Source: Planctomycetaceae bacterium (GTDB taxonomy: Bacteria > Planctomycetota > Planctomycetia > Pirellulales > Thermoguttaceae). Taken from it: 11,572 nt of DNA. A program made the translations under genes and the position numbers. Of the stretch, positions 1-6,885 are shown one piece after another. The DNA is taken from contig JAITBS010000158.1 in NCBI GenBank assembly GCA_031283515.1, forward strand, positions 1 through 11,572. The letters are read 5' to 3'. The number at the start of each line of letters is the position of its first letter. Positions within the stretch are counted from its first letter, which is position 1. The notes beneath the pieces were generated by a model. That model was not told the DNA's origin, did not search any database, and saw nothing but the letters and a program-made list of their open reading frames with translations.

Positions 1-49
1 ATATTCCACTGATATATTACGAATTTAGTTTATTTATGTAGAAATTAAT

Positions 50-409
50 ATGAAACAAAAATATTTTACTAAAGTTTTGCAAGTGTTATTTATAAGTATC
101 ATGTTTCTTTTTTGTAGCGGAGCAACATTGCCCATTCATGAATTAGATCAGATTGCTCTAAAGAGCAAAGAAAATAGAGACTCCATCCAATCCTTAAAAA
201 TAATCTATACTTTAGAATCAACACTTCGTCATTTTTCTCCGGGAGAGTTACAGAGAACAGTTCAGTGTATGTGGTATTGGGATAAGAATAGGGAACGGTT
301 AAAACAGGATTATTTGACCTACTTGATTGATAGTGAAAGTAAGGAACGAATATTTGAAATTCTTTCTTTGGGTGAAAAATATTTATTAGCTTCACTTTTA
401 TATTTTTGA
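50..409 (+). CDS. Short exported protein, possibly a truncated LolA-like paralogue
   Basis: This 119-aa protein begins with a basic, hydrophobic signal peptide (about residues 1-25, MKQKYFTKV then a VLFISIMFLFC core). A mature part of only about 90 residues follows. That part has the pattern of the N-terminal strands of planctomycete LolA/outer-membrane-lipoprotein-sorting-like proteins: a helix with IALKSKENRDSI, then a beta-like SLKIIYTLEST and a WYWDKNRERL strand. The neighbouring LolA-like proteins at 563 and 7251 have similar openings but are over 400 aa long, so this could be an N-terminal fragment whose remainder is lost. No further family match is visible in 410-520. No Shine-Dalgarno is evident before the ATG. 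The signal peptide is seen in the sequence; the family link is inference and weak. Confidence 0.5.
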   Translation: MKQKYFTKVLQVLFISIMFLFCSGATLPIHELDQIALKSKENRDSIQSLKIIYTLESTLRHFSPGELQRTVQCMWYWDKNRERLKQDYLTYLIDSESKERIFEILSLGEKYLLASLLYF

Positions 410-562
410 AATTTGTTATGTAATTTGGTTCAACAAAGATTTTAAGTATTAGGTTTTTGTCAGAAAGTTTTACGCTGTTTTTACGAGTAAATTTCTCAAA
501 AAACTTAAATCACAACAAAAATGGCATATTATTTTTTAGCGAAAGTCTTACTGATTGATATC

Positions 563-1774
563 ATGAAATTATTTTCTCAAACATTTTACTATTTTATTTT
601 TATAATTTTTAGTATCAGTCTTTATAGTTTTGGACAGGATACTGATGTTTATGTTTCTTTTACAAATATTGCTAAGAAAAATTCAGCCGATCGTGAAAAA
701 TTAGTTGATGGCAATGAATTTTGTGCCATTTATTTATGTCGGTCGATTGAGCCGTCGAAAGCATCAAAAGAAAAGCTGGAAAGTGTGGAACGGCTTTTGA
801 AAGAACACAATCGAAAACTTGATGATCAATTAGAAAATTTAAAAAAAAGGCGAAATGAAATGGGATATCCTCTTGATATGGAAGAATATAAGAGAGAAAG
901 AGAGAAATCAAACGCAATAGTCCGTGCCTCTTTGACTGCAACAGAAAATGTAACATTGGAATCGTTTTTTTATAAGAACGGACGAATTCGAAAAGAAATT
1001 TTGATGATTAAAGATTCACGGACGCTTGAAACAATACTTGCGGAGATTAAAAAAAATTCAGAATCAATACGCGGTATGCTTTCTTATTATATATACGATA
1101 ATGATTATGGAAGTCTGAGTGCTAACGGAGGAGATAACCCATATACTCCCGATGCTCGAAATTCAGTATCGGCTTCCACATTATTGGATAAAAATGTTTC
1201 TTTAAGCTTGCGGAAAAAAGCCATTACAGGAATTGTACGTATTTCCAGTAAAAAATCAGAATATATACGTGAATTTGGACATGGTTTTATATCGCAGGAC
1301 GTAATTGATCATTTTGCGAAAAAAAATATTCTTTCTATGAAAGAAAATAAAGGACATGCTGAAAAAGAAATAATCTGTATCATTGGAAAACAAGATCGTG
1401 ATGTAAATGGTCATGGAGAAACTTATTCCGAATACAAACTTCTTCCCGATAAAGGTTACGCTATTTCTTCATTCAGAGCATTCCTAAATGGTGCTATTCA
1501 ATCTAAAATGACATACGATAATTATGTTGAAATTCAGGATAAAATATGGTTTCCACAACATATCCTTATTGAAACAAGAGTAAAACCGGGTGAAGGTGCA
1601 GATGCCTTTAATCAGGCTGAGTATTTATTTGTTCAACCGCCTTCGCTTAAAGTTGATCTTGAAGATGCTTTTTTCACAATCAATCTAACTGCGCAGGAAA
1701 AAGAATCTATTGATAAAAATGAGTCAATTCAAATAATACGTCGTGCTATTGATGTACCAGAGGAGTTACGTTAG
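563..1774 (+). CDS. LolA-like exported protein, cassette A copy, C-terminal anchor cut off by TAG
   Basis: Read from the ATG at 563 this is 403 aa with a typical signal peptide (MKLFSQTF, then a Phe/Ile-rich core, cleaved near SFGQ). An upstream in-frame ATG at 521 adds 14 residues but gives a poorer export signal. Neither start has a clear Shine-Dalgarno. The mature protein has a charged helical stretch (about residues 65-120) and then beta-rich segments such as ESFFYKNGRIRKEI, GYAISSFRAFLNG and IWFPQHILIETRV. These resemble planctomycete LolA/lipoprotein-sorting-like domains, which bind lipid or lipoprotein in the periplasm. The paralogue at 7251 aligns over its whole length and continues past this gene's stop into a transmembrane anchor. 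Here the matching Arg codon (CGG in the other copy) is TAG at 1772-1774, so the predicted product would be released rather than membrane-bound. The exact function is unknown. Confidence 0.8.
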   Translation: MKLFSQTFYYFIFIIFSISLYSFGQDTDVYVSFTNIAKKNSADREKLVDGNEFCAIYLCRSIEPSKASKEKLESVERLLKEHNRKLDDQLENLKKRRNEMGYPLDMEEYKREREKSNAIVRASLTATENVTLESFFYKNGRIRKEILMIKDSRTLETILAEIKKNSESIRGMLSYYIYDNDYGSLSANGGDNPYTPDARNSVSASTLLDKNVSLSLRKKAITGIVRISSKKSEYIREFGHGFISQDVIDHFAKKNILSMKENKGHAEKEIICIIGKQDRDVNGHGETYSEYKLLPDKGYAISSFRAFLNGAIQSKMTYDNYVEIQDKIWFPQHILIETRVKPGEGADAFNQAEYLFVQPPSLKVDLEDAFFTINLTAQEKESIDKNESIQIIRRAIDVPEELR

Positions 1775-1891
1775 CAATCAGTAAAAGTTGTTAATGATTT
1801 TCGATGGCGTGTTGTATTAATGGTCATTGGTTTTATTTTTATTTTCCTTGCAATATTGTTTCGCCGTATGGGGGTGAAAAAAGACAAATAA
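1775..1891 (+). other. Detached C-terminal membrane-anchor coding segment of the LolA-like gene
   Basis: The reading frame stays open for 38 codons after the TAG at 1772-1774 and ends at TAA (1889-1891). It encodes a transmembrane segment and a basic tail: WRVVLMVIGFIFIFLAILF followed by RRMGVKKDK. The tail of the intact copy B protein is nearly identical (RRIGAKKDK, stop at 8616-8618). The frame, length and codons are preserved, so the nonsense change is recent, or the stop is read through, or it is a sequencing error. Read through, the copy A protein would be 442 aa from 563, against 455 aa for copy B from 7251. Confidence 0.85.
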
Positions 1892-1893
1892 TC

Positions 1894-1919
1894 TTAATTT
1901 TTACTAAAATTAAAAGGAG
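1894..1919 (+). promoter_or_regulatory. AT-rich hairpin abutting a Shine-Dalgarno, upstream of the Cys-rich gene
   Basis: A perfect 8-bp stem (TTAATTTT 1894-1901, AAAATTAA 1906-1913, loop TACT) directly precedes AAGGAG (1914-1919), which lies 6 nt before the ATG at 1926. The same stem with loop TATT occurs in copy B. This is one of the few strong ribosome-binding sites in the window, and it supports the start of the Cys-rich gene. The hairpin could modulate translation or mark an mRNA processing point. It has no downstream U-tract, so I do not call it a terminator. Confidence 0.45.
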
Positions 1920-1925
1920 TTATTT

Positions 1926-2141
1926 ATGAAATCGTTTTTTCATTTATTTTCATTTGGTAACTGTTATGTATCGGCAACATTCTTTTATTTGGGACTTGGT
2001 TTTATTTTGTTTGCCGTAACACCAGAACTACCTCAATCTTTTGCACAATGTGATAGTTGTGAGACAGGTTGTGGCGGTGAGGAACCATGTGAGGAGGGTT
2101 TAGTTTGTCAAGATGGTGAATGCGTTTGTCCAGACAACTAA
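1926..2141 (+). CDS. Small secreted Cys-rich protein, cassette A
   Basis: This 71-aa protein has a long N-terminal export signal (about residues 1-40, hydrophobic core FFYLGLGFILFAV, likely cleavage after QSFA). The mature part is only about 31 residues, acidic, and has seven cysteines at 42, 45, 49, 55, 61, 66 and 68. The spacing includes CDSC and a C-x5-C-x4-C-x-C run. The -1 residue to Cys42 is Gln, so a lipoprotein signal is unlikely. A strong AAGGAG sits upstream, and the DUF1573 gene starts 9 bp downstream, implying co-expression. The copy B version keeps all mature cysteines. The odd count leaves one thiol free, or points to an intermolecular disulfide or a ligand. I do not recognise the family; it could be a disulfide-rich peptide, an adhesin-like tip or a redox partner. 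Confidence 0.8.
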   Translation: MKSFFHLFSFGNCYVSATFFYLGLGFILFAVTPELPQSFAQCDSCETGCGGEEPCEEGLVCQDGECVCPDN

Positions 2142-2150
2142 TATTTATTT

Positions 2151-2636
2151 ATGAAACGTTTAGGTAATATTTGTTTTGTTATTGCACTTATTTTCTTTAT
2201 TGCTGCAAGCGGAAATATTTTGTACCGATATGGAAAAATTGTAAGCAACAAAATCTGGAAACCGCGTGTGGTTTGTGAAGTACCATTACATAATTTTGGT
2301 GCGGTAAATATAGAAAAAGAATGTGTCCACGAATTTGTTATCAAAAATAATGGAGGTAATGACCTTGTTATCCACAAAGTTTTGGTTGGTTGCGGTTCGT
2401 GTGTTGCTGTTGAGGATTTTACGAAAACACCAATATTTCCTCACAAAAACGGTATCGTTCGTCTTAAATTATTGACGACTCCTCTCTTTGATAAAATTTC
2501 CAAAGAAGTTCTCGTTAAAACGAATGATCCCAAAAATCCAAACTTGATTTTAACACTTGAGGCGGAAGTAATTCGTCCTGAAAAATCAGGTAACAACAAA
2601 TCTGATAACAAAGAAGTTGCGGAACAATCACCGTGA
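2151..2636 (+). CDS. Membrane-anchored DUF1573 protein, cassette A
   Basis: This 161-aa protein has an N-terminal membrane segment (residues 7-22, ICFVIALIFFIAASG) and then one DUF1573 (Ig-like beta-sandwich) domain, about residues 38-142. The family signature is clear: HNFGAV, then HEFVIKNNGGNDLVI, a cysteine motif, KTNDPKNPNLILTLEAEV. DUF1573 proteins are exported or envelope proteins of unknown biochemical role, common in Planctomycetota and Bacteroidota. The usual SCGCT-like motif is here GCGSC (Cys81, Cys84), giving a CxxC spacing; Cys42 and Cys58 are additional. The gene sits 9 bp after the Cys-rich gene and 14 bp before MauE-thioredoxin, so it is almost certainly in one operon. The copy B counterpart is highly similar. 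Confidence 0.9.
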   Translation: MKRLGNICFVIALIFFIAASGNILYRYGKIVSNKIWKPRVVCEVPLHNFGAVNIEKECVHEFVIKNNGGNDLVIHKVLVGCGSCVAVEDFTKTPIFPHKNGIVRLKLLTTPLFDKISKEVLVKTNDPKNPNLILTLEAEVIRPEKSGNNKSDNKEVAEQSP

Positions 2637-2650
2637 ATTGAGAAAATATT

Positions 2651-3580
2651 ATGAAACGTTTTTTTCGATCTAAAAAGATATTTTGTTTCGGATTTGGTCA
2701 ATTACGTTTTATTATTGCCGCTGTTCTCTTTTTTGCTGCCGGACTTAAAACGCACCAATTGGCAACAATTCCGTTACCGCCTCCGGTACAAGGAAGCGTA
2801 TTCACGCCGTTGCTGGAACTCTTGAATCATCGCGGTTTGCTGATTATGGTCACAGAATCCGAAATTTTATTTGCATTGCTTTTGTGTTCAGGAATTTGGC
2901 GGCGGTGGGTTTGGTTGGTGTCATTGCTTTGTTTTTCCGCCTTTTCTCTTGTTTCGGCAATGAAAGGTTTAAGCGGAGAGGGTTCTTGCGGTTGTTTCGG
3001 TATTGTAACAGTTAATCCGTGGATCACCGCAACTGTTGACGCGATTCTTGTTCTTCTTCTGATTATTTTTCGTGAACATTCCAATTTTAGTTTTAATTTT
3101 TCCGTGAAGGAAAAACGAAAATTAATTATTGTTTTGATTGTTTGGTTTGTTTTAGGTATTCCGTCTTTATTGGCGATGTTGTCTTTGAAACAGTTTCAGG
3201 TTACACTTGGAACAGAAATGACCAGTGCTGACGGCAGGAAAAAAATTGTTCTTGAACCGGAAAAATGGATTGGCAAAGAATTTCCGCTTGCGGTACGTTT
3301 TGAGCAACCGGCGGATAGTGAATTATTGAAGCAAAAAAAGTGGACGATTGTTTTGATTCATGCCGATTGCCCGAAATGCCGTAAACTCATTGCTGATATG
3401 GAAAGCCGGAACGCAACAAAGGTTGCACTTATTGATATTCCGTCACGAGAACCGGCGGTTCTTCCGAAAACATCGTTTCCGGTTTTCAAACTGGACGAAA
3501 ACAATGACTGGTTCGTTCCAACTCCTTATATCATAGAAATCTCCGATGGAATTTGTATTTCAGTTAATGAAAATCCGTAA
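2651..3580 (+). CDS. MauE-type membrane protein fused to a thioredoxin-like domain, cassette A
   Basis: This 309-aa protein has two parts. Residues about 15-180 form a MauE/DoxX-like bundle: FIIAAVLFFAAGLKTHQLA, a helix with ESEILFALLLCSGIW, then GEGSCGCFGIVTVNPW carrying Cys113 and Cys115, and two more membrane helices (about 128-140 and 158-180). Residues about 205-309 look like a thioredoxin-fold domain with active-site motif ADCPKC (Cys240, Cys243) and a VPTPYIIEISDG segment whose Pro292 fits the conserved cis-proline. MauE proteins support disulfide formation or periplasmic redox work, for example in methylamine dehydrogenase maturation. Here the likely role is thiol-disulfide exchange for envelope proteins encoded nearby, which is inference. 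The 3' end overlaps the GT39 gene. Confidence 0.85.
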   Translation: MKRFFRSKKIFCFGFGQLRFIIAAVLFFAAGLKTHQLATIPLPPPVQGSVFTPLLELLNHRGLLIMVTESEILFALLLCSGIWRRWVWLVSLLCFSAFSLVSAMKGLSGEGSCGCFGIVTVNPWITATVDAILVLLLIIFREHSNFSFNFSVKEKRKLIIVLIVWFVLGIPSLLAMLSLKQFQVTLGTEMTSADGRKKIVLEPEKWIGKEFPLAVRFEQPADSELLKQKKWTIVLIHADCPKCRKLIADMESRNATKVALIDIPSREPAVLPKTSFPVFKLDENNDWFVPTPYIIEISDGICISVNENP

Positions 3581-5303
3581 CTTTTGGATTGTTTTATTAT
3601 TGTTTATTCAAACGGTGTTGCTTGTTTATCTTTCGTGGGCAACAAGTCCTAACCGTACTGAAATCGGACATTTGGGAGCTGCCGCTTATTTTTGGAATAC
3701 GGGCAAATTTGATGTGTTTCACGTCAATCCGCCGCTAATCCGAATGATTGCCGGATCGCCGGTTTTTCTTTTTTGCAACCCAAAGTATAACGCCAAACCT
3801 TATTCACCGTTTCCCGAAAAACGTTGCGAATGGTCACTCGGCAATGCGTTTGTTACGATAAATGGCGTTGAGGATATTCGTTGTTACGTATTTTTAATGC
3901 GGATTGTTTGTATTCCGTTTATTTTACTTGGCGGTTATTTTGGTTACCGTTTTTCTTTGGAGTTATACGGACAGGCGGCTGGTTTTGTGTTCCTGATTTT
4001 ATGGACATTTTCACCGTCTCTTCTTGGCTGGGGCGCAACAATTTGTCCTGATGCTGTCGCCGCATCACTAGGAATTGCCGGACTTTATCTGTTTCGTTAT
4101 TGGCTTAACAATCCCGATTGGCGCAACGCAATTTTTGCGGGTTTATTTCTTGGTTTGATGCCGCTCACAAAAATCACGTGGATTATTGCGCCGCCGATCT
4201 GGTTTTTGCTATGGATATTATGGACATTCTTTAATCGGAAACAAAAAAACAAACCGCCGTTCCGTCAATTTGTTTCGATAATACTGGTTGGTCTTTACGT
4301 ACTTAATATGGGTTATTTTTTCGACGGTTCGTTTCGGTTATTGAATCAATACCGGTTTATCAGCGGAGCCTTGACGAATCATGTTGTAACTAAAAATTCT
4401 CCGGTTGAACGGGGTAACAGATTCAAAAATTCATGGTTGGGTCATGTACCGGTTCCGTTTCCTGCGGAATTTGTTCAGGGAATCGACACGCAAAAACGTG
4501 ATTTTGAACGCGGAATGGAATCTTTTGCTTGTGGTGTTTGGTCTGATCGCGGTTGGTGGTGGTATTACGGTTACGCATTGCTGCTCAAAGAACCGGTCGG
4601 AGTTTGGGGATTGCTGTTAATTTCAGTAATGATAACCTGTTTCGGAAAAAACAATTTTTGTTGCCGTGATGAAATGGTTTTATTGTTACCGATGTTTTTG
4701 ATTTTTGCTTTCGTTAGTTCCCAAACCGGAATTTCAGCACATCCGCGATATGTCATTTTAATACTACCAATGCTTTACATTTTTTGTGCTAAATCAGTCA
4801 AAAATTGTTCTAATTTTTTTTCAATTTTTTCAAAAAATTTTTTAGAGAAAGGATTTACAGGTTTATTTGAACTGTTTACAATACGAAAATCATGTTTGGC
4901 GATATTCCTTATTTGGAATGTTACGAGCAGTTTATTGGTTTATCCTCATTCCTTGTCCTACTTCAATGAATTTGTTGGTGGTTCGAAAAACGGTCACCAA
5001 TATTTATTGGGCAGTTGCATTGATTGGGGACAAGATGAGTACGAGTTACGTGATTGGTGTCGAAAACATCCCGAAGCAAAACCGTTATACATTTCCTATT
5101 CGCCGTCTATTCCACTAGGAAAACTCGGCGTTCAAAATAATGGAATTGTACCGGAATTGCCGGAAAAAGGGAGTTGGATGATTATTGGGGTCAATGAATT
5201 GTATGACCGAAAAGGAAAATATATCGAATACCGTAATATTCAACCTGTTATGAAAATAGGAAGAAGTATTTGTGTATTCTATATTGAAGATAAATGTCTC
5301 TAA
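3567..5303 (+). CDS. GT39/ArnT-like polytopic membrane glycosyltransferase
   Basis: The ATG at 3567 gives 578 aa starting MKIRNFW directly before the first membrane helix. An ATG at 3546 would add seven residues. Either start overlaps the end of the MauE gene, indicating translational coupling. The topology is many hydrophobic helices with a long first periplasmic loop holding TEIGHLGAAAYFW and NPPL (residues 54-57), characteristic of PMT_2/GT39 enzymes that move sugars from polyprenyl-phosphate donors onto lipid or protein acceptors. The usual acidic DE pair is TE here (Glu32). Further family marks are KEPVG (341-345), HPRY (392-395) and a C-terminal YPHSLSYFNEFVGG then DWGQD (486-490). The acceptor cannot be told from sequence. 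A decayed copy of the 3' end lies at 6020-6235. Confidence 0.85.
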   Translation: MKIRNFWIVLLLFIQTVLLVYLSWATSPNRTEIGHLGAAAYFWNTGKFDVFHVNPPLIRMIAGSPVFLFCNPKYNAKPYSPFPEKRCEWSLGNAFVTINGVEDIRCYVFLMRIVCIPFILLGGYFGYRFSLELYGQAAGFVFLILWTFSPSLLGWGATICPDAVAASLGIAGLYLFRYWLNNPDWRNAIFAGLFLGLMPLTKITWIIAPPIWFLLWILWTFFNRKQKNKPPFRQFVSIILVGLYVLNMGYFFDGSFRLLNQYRFISGALTNHVVTKNSPVERGNRFKNSWLGHVPVPFPAEFVQGIDTQKRDFERGMESFACGVWSDRGWWWYYGYALLLKEPVGVWGLLLISVMITCFGKNNFCCRDEMVLLLPMFLIFAFVSSQTGISAHPRYVILILPMLYIFCAKSVKNCSNFFSIFSKNFLEKGFTGLFELFTIRKSCLAIFLIWNVTSSLLVYPHSLSYFNEFVGGSKNGHQYLLGSCIDWGQDEYELRDWCRKHPEAKPLYISYSPSIPLGKLGVQNNGIVPELPEKGSWMIIGVNELYDRKGKYIEYRNIQPVMKIGRSICVFYIEDKCL

Positions 5304-5429
5304 AAATATATTTTCAAAAAACACAATGTTAAAAACAACGTGTTTACGAAAATTGTTCGGTTTGAAACTGATGTTTTTAGAAGTTCCTTTTTAGAAGTTC
5401 TCTTTAACCCCCAACAACATGCGACTCCA

Positions 5430-5819
5430 ATGTTCACAGAATCCTTACCGCTATCGAATGAAATCTTATTAAAAATTAGTAAGATCGAAGAAAACCAAAT
5501 TTTGCTTTTCCAATTAATCCAGGAATTGCAAGCAAATTCCGTGCCAAAATCTAACAAACCAACTAAGGGAGTGAAACGGATAAGTGTCAGAGCGCAAGTC
5601 TTTGATTTGCTTACGAAATATTCCGACAAAGTATGGACGTCAGAAAAATTAGCAGAAAAAATCGGTTGTACCGGTGCTGCTGTAAAAAAAACATCTGCTT
5701 GGAAGGGTTATCAAAAACAAAAAGTTGAAGCCAGACAGCAATGTTCTATCCGTAAGGGAGTTAAAGACAAAAACGGTAATATTATCATCGCCACTGAAGA
5801 CCATGAAATTGATGATTAA
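5430..5819 (+). CDS. Small winged-helix-like putative DNA-binding protein
   Basis: From the ATG at 5430 the protein is 129 aa. A GTG at 5340 would add 30 residues that look non-coding, and neither start has a Shine-Dalgarno. Residues 8-36 (NEILLKISKIEENQILLFQLIQ region) could form a helix or short coiled coil. Residues 52-100 have the look of a helix-turn-helix: RAQVFDLLTKYSDKVWTSEKLAEKIGC, then TGAAVKKTSAWKGYQ as the recognition-like helix. A basic segment and a short wing (KDKNGNIIIATED) follow. It stands alone between cassette A and the fossil cassette, with no partner in tight spacing. It may be a regulator or a protein carried with a mobile or repeated unit; I cannot name a family. Confidence 0.6.
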   Translation: MFTESLPLSNEILLKISKIEENQILLFQLIQELQANSVPKSNKPTKGVKRISVRAQVFDLLTKYSDKVWTSEKLAEKIGCTGAAVKKTSAWKGYQKQKVEARQQCSIRKGVKDKNGNIIIATEDHEIDD

Positions 5820-5844
5820 TTTTACGGCTAAAAAACCGTGAAAA
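5820..5844 (+). terminator. Weak hairpin after the winged-helix gene
   Basis: TTTTACGG (5820-5827) can pair with CCGTGAAAA (5836-5844) around a CTAAAAAA loop, with one bulged base. A T-run follows only at 5859-5866. The hairpin is short and AT-rich, so this is a possible but weak transcript end. Confidence 0.2.
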
Positions 5845-5914
5845 GTTATCGCCAAAAATTTTTTTTATCCTTGTTACCAAACACTTTACGTCAAAAAAAA
5901 TTCCTAAAAAGTTG

Positions 5915-6235
5915 CCAAACCCATATATTATAGAGGGCGTTTACGTTTGTAATGAAAACGTAAAATTGTGTTTTACTCTACCTGATTATAGATTGGTTGT
6001 TTTTTACGTTGTGTACTTTCCCGAAGCAAAACCGTTATACATTTCCTATTCGCCGTTAATTCCATTAGGAAAACTCGGTATTCAAAGTAATAGGGGTTGT
6101 ACCGGAATTGCTAGAAAAATGATTACGATTATCGAATGTCAATCGGTTGTATGACCGAAAAGAGAATATCATAAAATGTAATCAGTGAAAGCTATCGGGT
6201 GAAGTATTTATATTTTGGGATATAGTTAGTTGATA
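5915..6235 (+). pseudogene. Fossil of a third MauE-GT39 gene pair, internally deleted and frameshifted
   Basis: Bases 6020-6086 match the 3' part of the GT39 gene (from 5070) with about 5 mismatches in 67, encoding the same PEAKPLYISYSP peptide. Past that the match goes on with a +1 shift near 6090, a loss of about 10 bases near 6119, and stop codons. It is traceable through TATGACCGAAAAG (6150-6162) to about 6235, the equivalent of the GT39 C-terminus. Just upstream, 5915-5960 weakly resembles the 3' end of MauE (PNPYIIE against PTPYIIE) together with the start of GT39. The simplest reading is an old copy of the MauE/GT39 junction from which most of GT39 was deleted. The open frame at 5912-6154 is a chance product of this decay. 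The GT39 part is secure, the MauE part less so. Confidence 0.7.
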
Positions 6236-6285
6236 ATTTATCCAATTCACTATGTAATTTAACATTTATAAACAAGGAAAATACT

Positions 6286-6885
6286 ATGTTTAATTTTTCA
6301 AAAACTTTCGATAGGATGATTGTGTTATTAATAACAATTGTAATTTTGTTTAGCTACATTTTACTTCCATATGTTAATGCGGATGGTGACGATCCCAATC
6401 CAAACATTAATGGTAATGTTCTTAAATGTGGTACTGTTTGTTTACCTTGTGAAGCAACAGAATTGAAATTTGGTGGTGGAGTTGATCCAGATGATCCGAC
6501 ACAATGTCTTGATGAATTTATTGGTTATGCGTATAGTACTTGCCAGTCTCCAGACCCACCTGACACGTCAGCTCTTTGTATCGAAAATGATATGGATGTA
6601 GTGGTAATGGTAGATTATGAGTGGCAAACAGAAATGATTATGAACCCTGAATGTATTGCAAGTTTAATTGCTGATATTTTAATAGGTGGAGGAACAATTA
6701 CAGTTTGTACGGGCGTATGTACAACATTGCTCGTTCCTACATGTATTGCGTGTCTTGCAACACTTACAGGTGAAGGATTGGACTTAGGAGTGGACATTGG
6801 TAGTTGTTTTGATTTTGAAGACAGATGTAAAGCAGTTACCGGAAAGAAAATACCGCTTATGACGGTTGCGGTTTGTTCTCTCTAA
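6286..6885 (+). CDS. Exported 199-aa cysteine-rich protein
   Basis: This protein has a signal peptide (MFNFSKTFDR, core IVLLITIVILFSYILL, likely cleavage after VNA at residue 32), an acidic N-terminus and 14 cysteines, all in the mature part: 48, 52, 55, 74, 86, 98, 123, 141, 145, 153, 156, 174, 181 and 197. The even number suits seven disulfides. Residues about 121-165 are unusual: a hydrophobic, Gly/Thr-rich stretch with paired cysteines (CTGVC, CIAC) that could be a membrane-active or buried helical hairpin. AAGG at 6274-6277 is suitably placed before the ATG. It stands alone between the fossil cassette and cassette B. I do not recognise the family. A bacteriocin-like or structural secreted protein is possible, but no motif proves it. 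Confidence 0.75.
   Translation: MFNFSKTFDRMIVLLITIVILFSYILLPYVNADGDDPNPNINGNVLKCGTVCLPCEATELKFGGGVDPDDPTQCLDEFIGYAYSTCQSPDPPDTSALCIENDMDVVVMVDYEWQTEMIMNPECIASLIADILIGGGTITVCTGVCTTLLVPTCIACLATLTGEGLDLGVDIGSCFDFEDRCKAVTGKKIPLMTVAVCSL

Larger units (their letters stand above)
563..5303 (+). repeat. Duplicated cassette, copy A
   Basis: The order is LolA-like, Cys-rich, DUF1573, MauE-thioredoxin, GT39 with short spacers or overlaps. Genes one to four recur in order in copy B. The GT39 gene has no second intact copy inside the window. Confidence 0.85.

Noticed and set aside
1772..1774. Pyrrolysine at the TAG codon
   Set aside because: The other copy has Arg there in a linker before a membrane helix, and no pyl genes or methyltransferase context is present; readthrough or mutation is simpler.
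1926..2141. Lipoprotein signal ending at Cys42
   Set aside because: The residue before the cysteine is Gln (FAQC), which does not fit a lipobox; cleavage after QSFA by the general signal peptidase fits better.
5374..5400. Tandem repeat of a 13-base word (TTTTTAGAAGTTC)
   Set aside because: Only two short AT-rich copies; likely slippage, with no sign of function.
5912..6154. 80-codon open frame as a gene
   Set aside because: It runs through the decayed MauE/GT39 remnant, with homologous pieces joined by deletion and frameshift; no start signal.
6646..6830. Halocin C8-like or other named bacteriocin
   Set aside because: Only a loose likeness in Cys/Gly-rich hydrophobic composition; no shared motif, immunity gene or export gene in the window.
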